A stretch of 64,000 nucleotides of DNA from Diphasiastrum complanatum (taxonomy: Eukaryota; Streptophyta; Lycopodiopsida; Lycopodiales; Lycopodiaceae). Shown here one piece after another: positions 12,781 to 23,654 of the stretch (within the stretch, counting starts at the first letter, position 1; the number at the start of each line of letters is the position of its first letter). The notes beneath the pieces are model-generated. The model did no database searches. It was not told the DNA's origin and saw nothing but the letters and a program-made list of their open reading frames with translations. A program made the position numbers and the translations under genes. The stretch spans positions 45,492,338 through 45,556,337 of the forward strand of contig CM055093.1 of assembly GCA_029204225.1 (NCBI GenBank), written 5' to 3'.

Positions 12781-13705
12781 AGTATTAGGACAAGAGCAAA
12801 TCAGAAAACGAGCTCGAAATCGATATTGGGAATTTCTTTGGGGATATCAGTTTCAAGCGCAAATAGGATAGCCAAACGTTATGAATAGTCCAACTGCGCT
12901 TGAAAGCGATATTGCAATATCTTTTTTTTTTAATTTATTGTTTTATTTTTGAAAAATGATGTAAAAAGACTTACGAGAAACCGAAACAAATTTACAACAA
13001 AAAGAAACTTCAAAACTGAAATTTTGAAGTGCTTCTCTCTTACCAAGAAATACAAAGAAAAATTTCAAATTTCTAGCAAATCTGACCCAACTTCACTAAT
13101 TTGATCATAACTCTCTTAATATTGATCCAGATTATCACAAAAACTCAGTAGCTTTGAAAAGCTAAAAACAAGCTCTATCAGGCTATAGAATTAGATTGAT
13201 TTGATAGGTCAAATTTACAACAAAACAGGTGTAAAATTTTTGCAGAAAGTAAACTAGTAAAACTAGACCTAGAAATCAAGATTTAACATAACTTTTTGAA
13301 TACTAATCCAAATGACCTGCCATATGGATCAAATTAAAGCTAAAACAATGCTTTGAAAGCTTATGTATATAAACTAGGATGGAAGACGCAAATAAAATAT
13401 GAAAAATCCAAGTAAATTGAAAACTAATTTGTAGTCACCTATTTTGACAGCTTTTGGTAAAATTGCAATAACTTTTGAATCCCTCACCCCAATTGCTTAA
13501 AAATTGGTGCACATGAAAGCTAAAACAAAGCTCTAAAATTTTATGGAGTAAAATTAGAAATTGAAAGCTAAATTATATGCTAAAAATTAGTCTAAACAAA
13601 CCTAAAAAATAAAAGTTAGAAATTAACTAAAAGAAAGCTACAAAAGCAATAAACTCTTCAAATGAAATGAGATTCATGTTCAATCAAATGATTATTGGAT
13701 CTTAA
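12781..13705 (-). mobile_element. Gypsy leader, first copy
   Basis: Non-coding leader between the gag start and the PBS at 13706-13717. From about 12940 it is a diverged duplicate of 7740-8695 in the same orientation, which ties the two internal regions to one family. Confidence 0.65.
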
Positions 13706-13717
13706 GCTCTGACACCA
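13706..13717 (-). promoter_or_regulatory. Primer-binding site (TGGTGTCAGAGC)
   Basis: The minus strand reads TGGTGTCAGAGC, one base off the initiator-tRNA-Met type seen at 8696-8707. It lies four bases from the LTR edge at 13722. Confidence 0.7.
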
Positions 13718-13721
13718 CAAA

Positions 13722-14145
13722 TGTCATGTGCCATACCTCTCAATCCAAGCCAAGTTGGCTAGAATAAGGAGGCAACCACCACACCTATGTTGAAGAGAAC
13801 TAGAGATGAGTAATAACCACAAGCTACCACAAAGCTCATATCAAAGTGAAGCTCAAAAGGACATGGATTTCATACTGGAGAGTGAGGAGTACATGGATTC
13901 ATGTGATGGGGCACATGAGACCTAGCAAGATCAAGATCTCAAGGCTCACATTCACAAAGGAGAAAAAGGAGATGAAGCTCCTAGTTCTTTCAATTGCAAC
14001 CGAGCCAAAAGATTCAAAAGTTCATGTCTCTTGCCTAGCTATAGAGAATGCCCTAACTTAACTAAGCATAACTATCTTGAGGGATGGTTAGCCCCTTTTT
14101 TTAAAGTATTATTTAATTTACTTTGGGCCATTATTGGCTGTAGTG
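13722..14145 (-). repeat. Gypsy LTR, outer copy (truncated)
   Basis: On the plus strand it begins TGTCATGTGCC, like the copy at 8713, and stays alignable to about 14145 (GGCCATTATTGGC). There the two diverge abruptly, so this copy has lost its 5' end. The open frame 13846-14061 lies within it and is not a gene. Confidence 0.6.
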
Positions 14146-15279
14146 AGATTATTTCCTATCCTATCCTCAACCCGAGATCCAAGCACTCAAGCATCAAGGA
14201 GATGAAGTTAGTTGTCTCGCATAGGTTCGATTCCACGAGAGCGATAACATATATCAGAATTCAGCATGTATGAAACATCCACATCTAACTCTAACATCCA
14301 TTAACACTAAGCATTAACACTATATCCATTAACCCTAAGATTCACCATGATAATAGCTTACTCTTTCTCTCTCTCCCTTTCTCTCTCAAAAAGCATAAGA
14401 AATATAAATCCCAATAATATTCAAATCCAACAACTAGCAAATACAACAAAAGCATGAAAGATGGAGGAATAGAGTTAGAGAGAAAGGACATTCACAAGTC
14501 CATTTCATAAGGAACCAATCTGCTTGTATTGAAATGAAGATTTGAACATGAGGAGCAATTGAGTTTGTCCCTATTTATAATGGAGTCTCAAGGCCTTGGC
14601 CTCAAAATCTTATTGGTCCATTTCTACCTCTCTAACTATTCAAGTTTACAAAAGAGTGGGAACCCATTCAATAATTGGAGGGAACCAATTTGAAATTGGA
14701 ATTTGGTGGGAACCCCTATTTGATTCACTAACTTGACATTTAGGCCTACGACATTAAAAGTCCTGTGAAAAGGCCTAAAGTGCTTTTATTGACTTTTAAC
14801 TAATCAAATAACTATGTGATCATCGGGTTGGATTTACACACGTAAGGTGCCAAATCCCTCTTTCTTATTAACAAGGGTTAGGATTGCCTCGAGATCCGCA
14901 AACCCTCCAATAGTATCTCCCACCAAAATTGGTGGCGGTCCCATGACACCTCGTGAGATTACACATTTGTGCAGACAACTTAGGGAGCATCGCCTGATCA
15001 TGCTGACCGCTTAAGGTTCACTAGGTTTTAGTGAGCCGACCAAATAAGTCACTTTGAAGCAATTATTAGCGCTGTGTCATGGAATTCGGTTCGTGTTTTT
15101 TTTTTATCGCAATTCTTTGTGTTTTTCTAACTCGGATCACAGAATACATAGAGAGCTCAACTGCAGAGCCTTAGTTTCCCTCTCTCACAATATAATCAAG
15201 TGCTTTCCGACCGAACTTAGGGATGGTGACCCACCACACTTGACGACATGTTACCCCTTGAAAAGCTAATTGAAGACAA
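14146..15279. other. Non-coding spacer with isolated Pol III B-box match
   Basis: No gene recognised. GGTTCGATTCC at 14224-14234 matches a tRNA/SINE B box exactly, but no cloverleaf or convincing A box is seen. At 14911 a short hairpin (CACCAA, two-base loop, TTGGTG) occurs. From about 14890 the sequence becomes richer in G+C than its surroundings. Confidence 0.4.
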
Positions 15280-15735
15280 TGATGACACAGTGCAGATCGT
15301 CCAAGTTTGATCCCACCAAGCCCCAACTAGCACCACCATACCGGCCGGTCCCACGGACCTTTCAACGGCCTACCAAATCATGGGCACATTTGTCCAGGAG
15401 GCGGTAGCCACAAGAACAAATTTGAACGGCCTAGTATTGGAGTTGGCCACGAGCAACACTCAACTAAGAGCAGAAATCGGCCAACTCCAACAAGATCTGC
15501 TGATTGGCCAACAACATGAACAAGCAGAGTGCTGAAACTCAAAAAGCACGAAGTCGATCTCCAAGGGTACATCACGACCCTTTCAAAGTCTACCACGGAC
15601 GCTCAGCTAAAGGTCCACGAGATCCAACAGCAGCTATTTCGGGCTTTGATTAGCCTCGCATCAAACTTTGATCAAATAATGTTGCACCTTCTCCATGAAG
15701 TCGAGTCGGGTAGTGTTGAAATCCAAATTGTGCGG
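15280..15735 (+). pseudogene. Coiled-coil protein relic, copy 1 (family unknown)
   Basis: Unusually GC-rich for this window. One frame gives MGTFVQEAVATRTNLNGL, then LELATSNTQLRAEIGQLQQ. A frameshift near 15530 leads to VLKLKKHEVDLQGYITTLSK and STTDAQLKVHEIQQQL, ending at a stop at 15738. The heptad-like spacing of Leu/Ile with Lys, Glu and Gln suggests a coiled coil. A homologue lies at 45045-45800, where the KSTTDAQ-KV-EIQ-QL stretch is preserved. Most likely it is the gag or accessory protein of a retroelement; no enzyme motif is visible. Function is not known. Confidence 0.5.
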
Positions 15736-15865
15736 TAAAAAGCACTTATGCGCTCCGGCGATCCACTTTCACGTTGTCCAAGCTGTAAATCTTGATTCCC
15801 AGGAGCCACCCATCATTCGCGGCACAAAATTACAATCTAGCTAAAAGCAGCTGATCTTTAACGCT

Positions 15866-16674
15866 TTATGACGCCATTGGTTTATTTGGATCAAATGCCA
15901 ATGCAGGAAGGCAATCATCCCATCGAGTAGCAATGGACGCCAACAAGGTCAAGTCTTTTGCAAAAAGCGTCGATTGCCTAACGATCGGATCAAGAGAAAA
16001 AATGTACCCCCGCTGGTATGCTTGTAGCGCTTTGTGGAAATCCACTGAAATCGTCCAGTTGAAAGATTGGTGGATAATTGGCCAATTCGGTGTATGGATC
16101 GTGATTTTATCCATGGCCACCGCCAGATGTTTCCACTTACTACAACGTGGCATCGTCACATAGCATGAATCCACTCGTAGTTGGTGAGGACTTACAACAT
16201 AACTCCTTATAGAATCAGGAGTCTTCTCAAAAACCGTAACTCTCCAGGCCGGTTGCTCTTCCAAAGCTAGTAGCTTATCTATTTGTTATCTCTAATGTTT
16301 TGAGCGGTGTCTATGAACGGCTTGATTATGTTCTTTGCATGCCTATGGTTCATGGATGGCTCAGTACCAGATGTGATATCTATGGCAGCAAGGGCAGCTT
16401 CAATAACTCGCACCTTGTGTGTGGAAGTCTAGAAAGTGATATAAAATTTGGCTTTGGCCTTGGTCCAAGTACTAAAGGCCATTGTAATGAATTGTATATT
16501 AATTTTTTCAGAATAGGCTCGCTTGTAGATTCCCATTGCCGTGAGCAAAGGCTCGGCAAGAGTCATCCACTGAGCAACCATGCTTGTGGTAGGGAGCATC
16601 ATGATGTCCGTTGTAGTTGGAACACCACGATGGATGACATAATGTGGAGATTGTGAGGTATTAGTAGAAGACAT
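15866..16674 (-). pseudogene. Unclassified protein-coding relic, probably element-encoded
   Basis: On the minus strand an 81-codon frame begins MSSTNTSQSPHYVIHRGVP at 16674. In another frame a segment continues with STHKVRVIEAALAAIDITSG. A 132-codon frame (from 16264) then holds EEQPAWRVTVFEKTPDSIRS and a long Trp/His-rich region ending ALAFDPNKPMAS. Together they look like one ~280-residue protein broken by two frame changes. I do not recognise the family. A long leader-like stretch lies upstream (16675-17442), and an element protease and gag lie further upstream on the same strand, so a retroelement gag or extra ORF is the best guess. Confidence 0.4.
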
Positions 16675-17442
16675 GATGACAATAAGATGAAGACTGAAAG
16701 TAAGACGCAGGAGTGTATCAGATAGCTGTATGAAAGTTTTAGAAAGTTCTGGTCATGAATTTTTTTTCAAAAGCTCTGCTAGCACAAGTGAGAAATGAAT
16801 CGAATTCAGCCTTCTTATAGGTGGAGGGTCCATTAGACAAAGTACTAGTTTGGTTGATCAGTTCTGGACAAAAATCTACAAGCATGCTCAGTAATGTGAA
16901 TTTAGCTTCCAAAAATATAATTCAACGAAGGTTCTTGACCAAAATAGCAATTTGACGAATGTCTTGAAGATCTGGCAAAGGTTGAACATTCGCCTACGAC
17001 CATTCTTCACCGAGGTGATAAATGCAAATTTTGAAACTCTGAGCCCATGACCAATCTAATTTTGGCATTCTGAATCCATCTGGCATGTCGGCGAAGATTC
17101 ATAATGATGATTTGATGGTCGGCGAAGGTTTTCCGAGTGCGCGAACATTTTCCATAACTGTATGTACAAAATATGACCCAAAAAGTAAATTTCCAAGTCA
17201 TTTTTCATAAAAATCTGATTCTCGAAAATTCTTTCCTTTAGTTTTTCTTGATCTGATGACATTTTTAACTTTTGCTTATCAATCTTTTGAGTCATTTTTT
17301 ATTTTCACTTTTCTTCTTTTTTATTTTTTAATTTTATTTCTGTCTTTTCCAAAAAGGAAAAATCAATCAAGTAGTGAAAAACAAATAAATTGTAAAACAA
17401 TAAAACTAAAATCATAGTGTCGGATCATGCTGGCGGAATTGG
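16675..17442. other. Leader-like non-coding DNA
   Basis: It contains repeated CGAAGGTT/CGAAGATT words and A/T-rich tracts. The open frames at 17007-17295 show no known motif. It may be the untranslated leader of the relic that starts at 16674. Confidence 0.35.
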
Positions 17443-18336
17443 CTACCAAAATAAAAAAATTTCGCTCAATTCGGATCGATTATCTTGTTGGCACATATAG
17501 CCTATTGTACAATCCACTGTTGCAAGAGCTTGATTCCAATTGACAGTGTCGGTTGGAGAGTCATAGTGGACTCCCAGAGTCTTCACTTGTCGATCACAAG
17601 TATGATCCGTTGTTGATGAATCATCATCCCCTCTTTGGACTATTGGCTTGATAATCCAAGAGATTGGATCTACTTTGACCGCACACTCACTATTCTCAAA
17701 AGTAATTTTGCCAGTGCCCCAGTTATGAGTTACTTGCGCAACTCGTAACCATGGACATCCCAATAAAATTCGATATACATTTGGCGCGTCAGGTAAGTCC
17801 ATTACTACAAAAGTAATGACAAACTGTAGTCCAGCTATTTTGACAGGTATGTCTTCAACCATTCCTCTTGGATGGACTATTGTTTGATCAGCCAGCTTAA
17901 TGGCAAAAGTGGCAGGCTTCAACTTTGTAAGTCCCCATTTTGCACATAGCTTGGTTGAAATCAGGTTAACTCCTGAACCTCCATCAATCACGGCTGTTTT
18001 TTTACCAAATTGTCTATGTTGTATCGGTAGGGTGATGTTTTTCTGCTCACTTTTCCAGGCTGCTCCCACATTGAGTACTTCGTTTGTTTCTTCAAACCCG
18101 GCACAAGAAAGTGGCTTCTGACGGACTTGTGGTTCCATTTGAGTCAATCTTTCTGCTAATACTTCTTTTGCGTTCGACACCAACTTAAGAAATTCTCCCA
18201 GTGTAATATCCATCTTGCTAGACAGAATATGTACGATCATTTCTATTTGTGGCACTTCTAGTTCTGTCATCTTGAAGGGTTCTTCATGATGGTGCAACTG
18301 TGTATTAACATCTGTTCTTGGATCTGCTTGTGGCAT
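17443..18336 (-). pseudogene. Retroelement aspartic protease region
   Basis: A 297-codon open frame. The N-terminal ~100 residues are gag-like and helical. Near residues 115-125 is AVIDGGSGVNLIS, the flap-preceding active-site strand of a retropepsin. The motif is D-G-G-S rather than the usual D-[TS]-G-[AS], so activity is doubtful. Later NVYRILLGCPWLR matches the conserved ILG-x-PWL strand. Retropepsins act as dimers to cut the polyprotein. The gag knuckles lie upstream at 18526-19258 on the same strand. No RT was seen downstream. The frame is long but ends without RT, so the element is incomplete. Confidence 0.7.
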
Positions 18337-18525
18337 AGAAGAAGAAGGAACTTCAGTTGCTACTTTAACGACTTCTTGGGCTTCTTCTTTCTACAACTGC
18401 TTGATGCACTATCTCATATCTTGATATTTCTTTTCTGCTTTGAGATTCAGATATACCCCTGATGCAAGAAGTATATCTATAGTTGGTGCAGATTCAGCAA
18501 GTACTGGATCAATTAGAACCTCCTT

Positions 18526-19770
18526 CTATTTCTGAGCTCTGGTAACAACCATCAATGGTATAGTTGGTTCAGATTGAACGACTGACCTTTTCTTGATTGT
18601 AATCATATTCACTGGAGCAGTTACCGGAGGTGGTTTGGCAGGACATTCTTTATAACAATGTCCATAACCATGTTCTCTACAAAATGGTATAAATTTCTCT
18701 TTGTTTGGACATTCAACAACTCTATGGTTCTCTCCGCATGCAAAACATCCAAGTGGCGCTCTAGTCCATTGTTTAGCTGCTTGTTGTGGCAGCAGAGATA
18801 GCATACTGCTCTGAAGGACCACTCTCGTGATCATTGCAATAGTTCCTTTGCTCATTAGCATGATAGATTAGTAGGGAGGAGCACTTTGTTCTGTTGGAGT
18901 TGGTAGAGCTAGTCATTCTAGAAATCCAAGGGCAAAATTGAAAGGCTTTCCGTCAGACCCTTTGAATAAGTAGGTTCTCGATACTGAAGCTTAACATACC
19001 TTTGCTGGATAATCCGAGGATTAAACGAACAAAAGGCTGTTTCATGTCCCATAGAGTTACACAGATGACAAATAGTGTGATTTCCCGCACAAATGACACA
19101 GATGTTGGACATTCATTCATAGTGTGATTTTTTGCACAAACTGAACACCAAACATTTTTCCGGCTAGGAAAAGTCTTTGCAAACTTTTTAGGTTCTTTGT
19201 TCACTTTCCCATTGAATTCTTCCAAGGCTTTCAACTTTTCGTCAAACTGGGACTTCATTTTTCCAGCTACATCTACTGCTTTTGACCAAGTTTCTCGAAC
19301 TCGTTCATCATCTTCTCTGTAGTAGCATTGATATTTGTTGATGCAATGGTGGTGGATGTTGTCGTGGTTTGTCCTGTTGTATAAGGCAACATTCCAACAT
19401 TCGGTTCGTCATCAGAATCTTCATCCTCCTCATGAATTGCATAGTCCATAGTGCTTTGTATTGTAGCGCATTCATTATGGCATTTTACCTTGAGTCTAAT
19501 CCTTTTAGGTAGACCTGCTAAAAACCACATAATCAAAGCATCCTCATTGATTAGTTTGGGATCACACTCAGATCTGAGGTGTTTACCATGTGCAATATAA
19601 TCTCTTACTGCTTTGCATTTTTTTGACCGACTTCGCCAACTTATGAGTAACCCTAAAACATCTGGACAAACAAATATCCCAAAGGCGATTGGCGGTTACC
19701 AACTTTTGTACATATGCAAAGGCTGGCATAAATAGCCTTAAAGGCTTGTAAGATATTTTTGACACTTGTA
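18526..19770 (-). pseudogene. Retroelement gag with several zinc knuckles (broken)
   Basis: The minus strand starts near 19770 with capsid-like sequence. Further on are AVRDYIAHGKHLRSECDP and MWFLAGLPKRIRLKV, similar to the gag at 54 kb (TKYYAELPKRIRSG). Then come an acidic EEDEDSDDEP linker and knuckles: CSVCAKNHTMNEC near 19140, a CHLCNSMGHETAFC-type near 19060 after a frame change, and CFACGENHRVVEC at 18709-18747, followed by a Cys/His cluster CREHGYGHCYKEC. The first and third knuckles have spacing CX2CX3HX4C, one residue shorter than the usual CX2CX4HX4C. Stops and frameshifts interrupt gag. Confidence 0.7.
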
Positions 19771-21650
19771 AATCTCTATATTAGCTGAATCAAGCTATGT
19801 ATGTGTTAATTGGAATTTCTCTTTCAATCAGAGTTATATGTAGCCAACGTTACCACGCTCAACAAGCTGAAGTTATTACTTCAAGCTATTGTACTCACTG
19901 TTGATATTTTATCAGAGTGCAATTTTTGTCTCACTACTGCGTCGTTCATTTGCGCAAACTGTATGAATTCTTCTAATTGAATAATTTTGTTGCTAACTGT
20001 TGCATTGTCGTTCCTACATGCCTACGCTCTGAGCAACCGAGCCTCTGCTACGCTCATGACCACCGTTTTTATGACAAAAAAAATAATCAAGAAGAGAAAT
20101 TTTGGACGAAGAGCCATCCATCCAATAAAAGTCGTAGGATCTTGTAGTCCAATTTTTTACTGCCACAAAGTTTTGCACATAACAAGATACCAACTATTGC
20201 TCTATAACACTATGGTGTATTACATTAACATCAGAATTAAGTAGTTTCATTTGTATTAAATGGGGTCTTACCTTGATGAATTTATTTTTTAGCATGATAA
20301 ATAGAATCTTTAACTAGATGTATTTCACACTGAGTATCACATAAGATGATGTATTAGAATGCTAATGAAGACCAATCTCTAGAAGAGATAGGTAAGAAAA
20401 GACTTAAAACACTAAAAAATAATGTTATTTTTTAAAATTTTAAAGCACTCAATAAGAATACAATTTTTTTTTTGCAATATGTTTATGTTGCAAAGTATAT
20501 GAAATATTAGATTGTCTCATGTTTTTTCTTGCTAATCTCACTAGTTCATTTTTGTCAATGATTATAGTCTTTAGTTATTATTTTTGTCTAATCAAAGTTT
20601 GTATTTTTATTTTGAGTACGTTTTTATTTGTGATTTCTAAAAGAATTGATATACCTCCACGAGATAATAAAAAAAAACCAGAGATCATAACTTATCACAA
20701 AAGCAAAAACCGACATAAAATGGAACAACTTGATAAATTTCTCAATTCATTTTCATCGTCAAGTTCAAACACTCGAGTACATGAAATATTGTGAAGATAC
20801 AATACTAATTGCCTCAACATTCAAAGATGGCCTCTCAGCCTTGAAGTGGCTACAAGCCCAGGGCAGTGATCAACAAGACCCCTGCCTCAAAGACCCATGG
20901 AAGTAGACTTCACTAAATGTATCATCATGCGACATAGCATAGGAGCAATGATTGTGCATCATACAATGCTTATCGTAGCAAGAAATGGATTTGATGCATC
21001 CATGGCTTGATATTGAGAGTTTCTTCTTTGGAGATATAGAGTGAGCTAGCTCTGAGATGAAATGTGGAGGAACAAATTTTTTGAGTTTGAAGACTATAGG
21101 TGCTTTTTGGGAAGCCTCACTGTCGGAGCGGATAGAGCACACAAAAGCCATCCCTACTACACCTTCCGCTTCTCTGAGATGCATGCCTTATTGAAGAGAA
21201 TAGAGCTACTGCCATCGCTAGTGGCAGTGGGAGCTGAAGAGCCTACACATGATTGTTAGATCCAATGTTTCATTTTTTTTTTGAAAAGCCCATTCGATAA
21301 CACATGGAAGAGTCCAAGCCCATTTCAAAATATGCACTTATCCCCAAAATTTGAAAGCCCAAGGTCCTTCCATGTCATTTTATGTGAAATTCCCTTTCAC
21401 TTGAAGGTGACGATATTGAACATCTAAATTCAAATTAGATAAGGCGTTTGTGTTCTTTTATTGAAAGGGAGAGAAAGGGCCCACCACTTCCCCCCCATAC
21501 TCCAAGATGTCTCAATATTCCCCTATATCTTGAGTTAGCCCAAATTGGCACCTTTCAATGCTACCTAGAGGGCAAATCTCACCCAAGCTAGATATAAATC
21601 TAGAATTAAAATACTTGCAAGGATATTGTGAAAATATTAGGTGCTAGGTA
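19771..21650. other. Non-coding DNA, no gene supported
   Basis: Open frames at 19987-20244, 20519-20794 (hydrophobic N-terminus, basic then Ser-rich tail) and 20870-21259 were inspected. None shows a family motif or coding-like composition. The left part may include the leader of the minus-strand gag. Confidence 0.4.
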
Positions 21651-21765
21651 TAATGGTGAGGGCCATTACCACAACTAATTTGGGACCCAGGTGGTCAGTG
21701 GCAGAGGCCACGAGTTGCCCAAGGATTAGATTATATGTGGTATTGGCCCAACCAGTTGACCATTA
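21651..21765. repeat. Foldback (MITE-like) element, copy 2
   Basis: The left end TAATGGT...GGGCCATTACCACA and the reverse complement of the right end TAATGGT...GGGCCAATACCACA are an imperfect inverted repeat. Interior words (GTGGCAGAGGCCAC, GAGTTGCCC, TTATATGTGGTA) correspond to copy 1 at 3619-3731. Confidence 0.55.
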
Positions 21766-21785
21766 ATCACACATAATTGACATTC

Positions 21786-21807
21786 GTCTTATTCTTATTC
21801 TTATTCT

Positions 21808-21886
<79 letters not shown>

Positions 21887-21889
21887 ACA
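21786..21889. repeat. Compound microsatellite (TTATTC)n(TC)n(AC)n
   Basis: About four TTATTC units, then TC from 21811 to 21862, then AC to 21889, followed by a T-rich run. Open frames through it are artefacts. Confidence 0.95.
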
Positions 21890-21899
21890 AATTTTTTTT

Positions 21900-22849
21900 T
21901 TTTATAAAGGAAAACAAATGGGAGCCTTATATTATGTAATATTAATGTAAAATAATATAAGGCATAAAAAGGGCTGAATGCCAATTAAGAATAACATGTG
22001 AGGTCTCACAATTGGCATCTAATTTGATTCCTTTCTACATTTTTGTCCTGCTCTCAAGTTGCTACGTCCACGTGAAGATATGGTGGCAAGGAAGGTGGTC
22101 GGGGTTGTTGGGATTTCATTTTGCTCTTTGTTTTCTTTTATTGTTTCTGCTGATCCAATTGCAATTTCAATTTCAATTTCCTTCTTTCTTTCTTTCTGCT
22201 AATCCAATGGCAATTCAAATGAGTTGAGGATTCTAAGAACAGAGTCTGATTTCTGAATCAATCGATCAGGAAGTGAAGTGACAACACATTTTGGTGATCC
22301 GATCGCCCAGCTGCAAAAATGTCCAACATTGGCAAAGTAATCACCTGCAAAGGTCTGCTGCTTAAACTCTTCTTGCGCCGCTATCTTACGATGTTTTTTG
22401 GTCAAGTTTTTACTCTCAAAAGCTACAGGATATGAATGTTTGGATTTGAGTTGCAATGGCAAAAGCAATTTCTACCAGTTTTGCAAGTCTTTGCCTGCAT
22501 TTACACCCCTAGTTATTTGCTAATTTAAATGCATTTGTTCTCTGGTTCTTTTATGTGCATTTTATATTCGAAAAATGCGCTTACCACATGATTCATATTA
22601 TCTTCTTCTTATCCTATGAGGCCACCCCTTTGACCTTCTTTCTTGCTCTACTTGAGGCTTCTTTTCCAACTTTTTAGCTCACCTTTTTCATGTCATTTGT
22701 TTTTAATAGGGCGATCAATTGCACATATACATCATAAGCCTTTCATATAAGCACTTTGTTTTTCAATTCCATCACTTCCATCTTAACCTGCCAATCCACA
22801 ACAAATTTAAATCAATTGTTGAACCCAAGGTTCTTGTCAAAACATGTGT
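21900..22849. other. Mostly non-coding; small gypsy RNase H trace
   Basis: The minus strand at about 22385-22450 reads HSYPVAFESKNLTKKHRK, resembling the gypsy RNase H segment VAFESRKL-x3-E. Nothing flanking extends the match. The rest has no recognised content. Confidence 0.35.
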
Positions 22850-23645
22850 CCTCTCAAAACAAGGTTTGGATATCATAATAGGCCTACCTAAGACTCATAA
22901 AGTTTATGACGCTATATAGATCACAATTGACCGTTTGACCAAGATGGCTCGTTTTATTCCAACCAAAACAAACAATATAGCTCAAGAATTATTACGACTA
23001 TTTGTAAAAAGGTACTATTCAAACTTCATGGTCTAGTGATTGGGATAGTAAGTTTAATGGGGGTTTTTGTAGAGCAATTTTCCATCATCTCCATACTAAA
23101 CTTTATATGAGCATAACCAATCATCCATAGACAGACGATCAATCAGAAAGAGTAAATCACGTGCGGAGGATATGCTTAGGGCATACGTAAGCCAAAAGCA
23201 AATGAATTGGGAAGAATATCCTCCAATATTGCAGTTTGCTCACGGTAGTGCCTAGCATTTGGCTACGAGATACAGTCCATATATGCGGATGTATGGTTTT
23301 CAGCCACGCTCACCAACAACTATAGAATTCAAACATGAAATTGTTGAAGCAGCCATAAACTTTTTAGAAGATCTAAGCTAGATGGTAGAACATGGTAAAA
23401 GAAGTATTAAACAAGCTCGAGATCAAGCAAAGCATTATGTGGATCTACACAGATGAGATATTTAGTTCTCCCTTGGTGATAAAGTTTTCTTTCAAGTATC
23501 AACAGACTCTAGAACTCCAAAAATAGGAGTGTGCCCTAAGTTATCTCCTAGTTTTTGTGGTCCATTTATCGTTATTAGGAGAACAAGCAAAATCACCTAT
23601 GAATCAACAACAATAAGGCTCGTCCAATAAGTTATGAAGGGCCTT
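22850..23645 (+). pseudogene. Ty3/gypsy integrase (broken)
   Basis: The plus strand reads GLDIIIGLPKT, then ITIDRLTKMARFIPTKT, the first integrase core strand with catalytic Asp (family form VVVDRLTKMAHFIP). Further along are an RKSKSRAEDMLRAYV segment, MNWEEYPPILQFAHGS, MYGFQPRSPTT, RDQAKHYVDLHR and LGDKVFFQV (GPY/F region), and then SPSFCGPFIVIRR. At least six stops and several frame changes make it non-functional. It meets copia sequence near 23650. Confidence 0.85.
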
Positions 23646-23654
23646 AACTAGATT

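Noticed and set aside
14224-14234. tRNA gene at an exact B-box match
   Set aside because: No acceptor stem, D arm or anticodon arm can be folded around it, and no A box at the right distance.
20519-20794. 91-codon hydrophobic open frame as a membrane protein gene
   Set aside because: AT-rich sequence readily yields Phe/Leu/Ile runs; no conserved motif, splice context or neighbour supports it.
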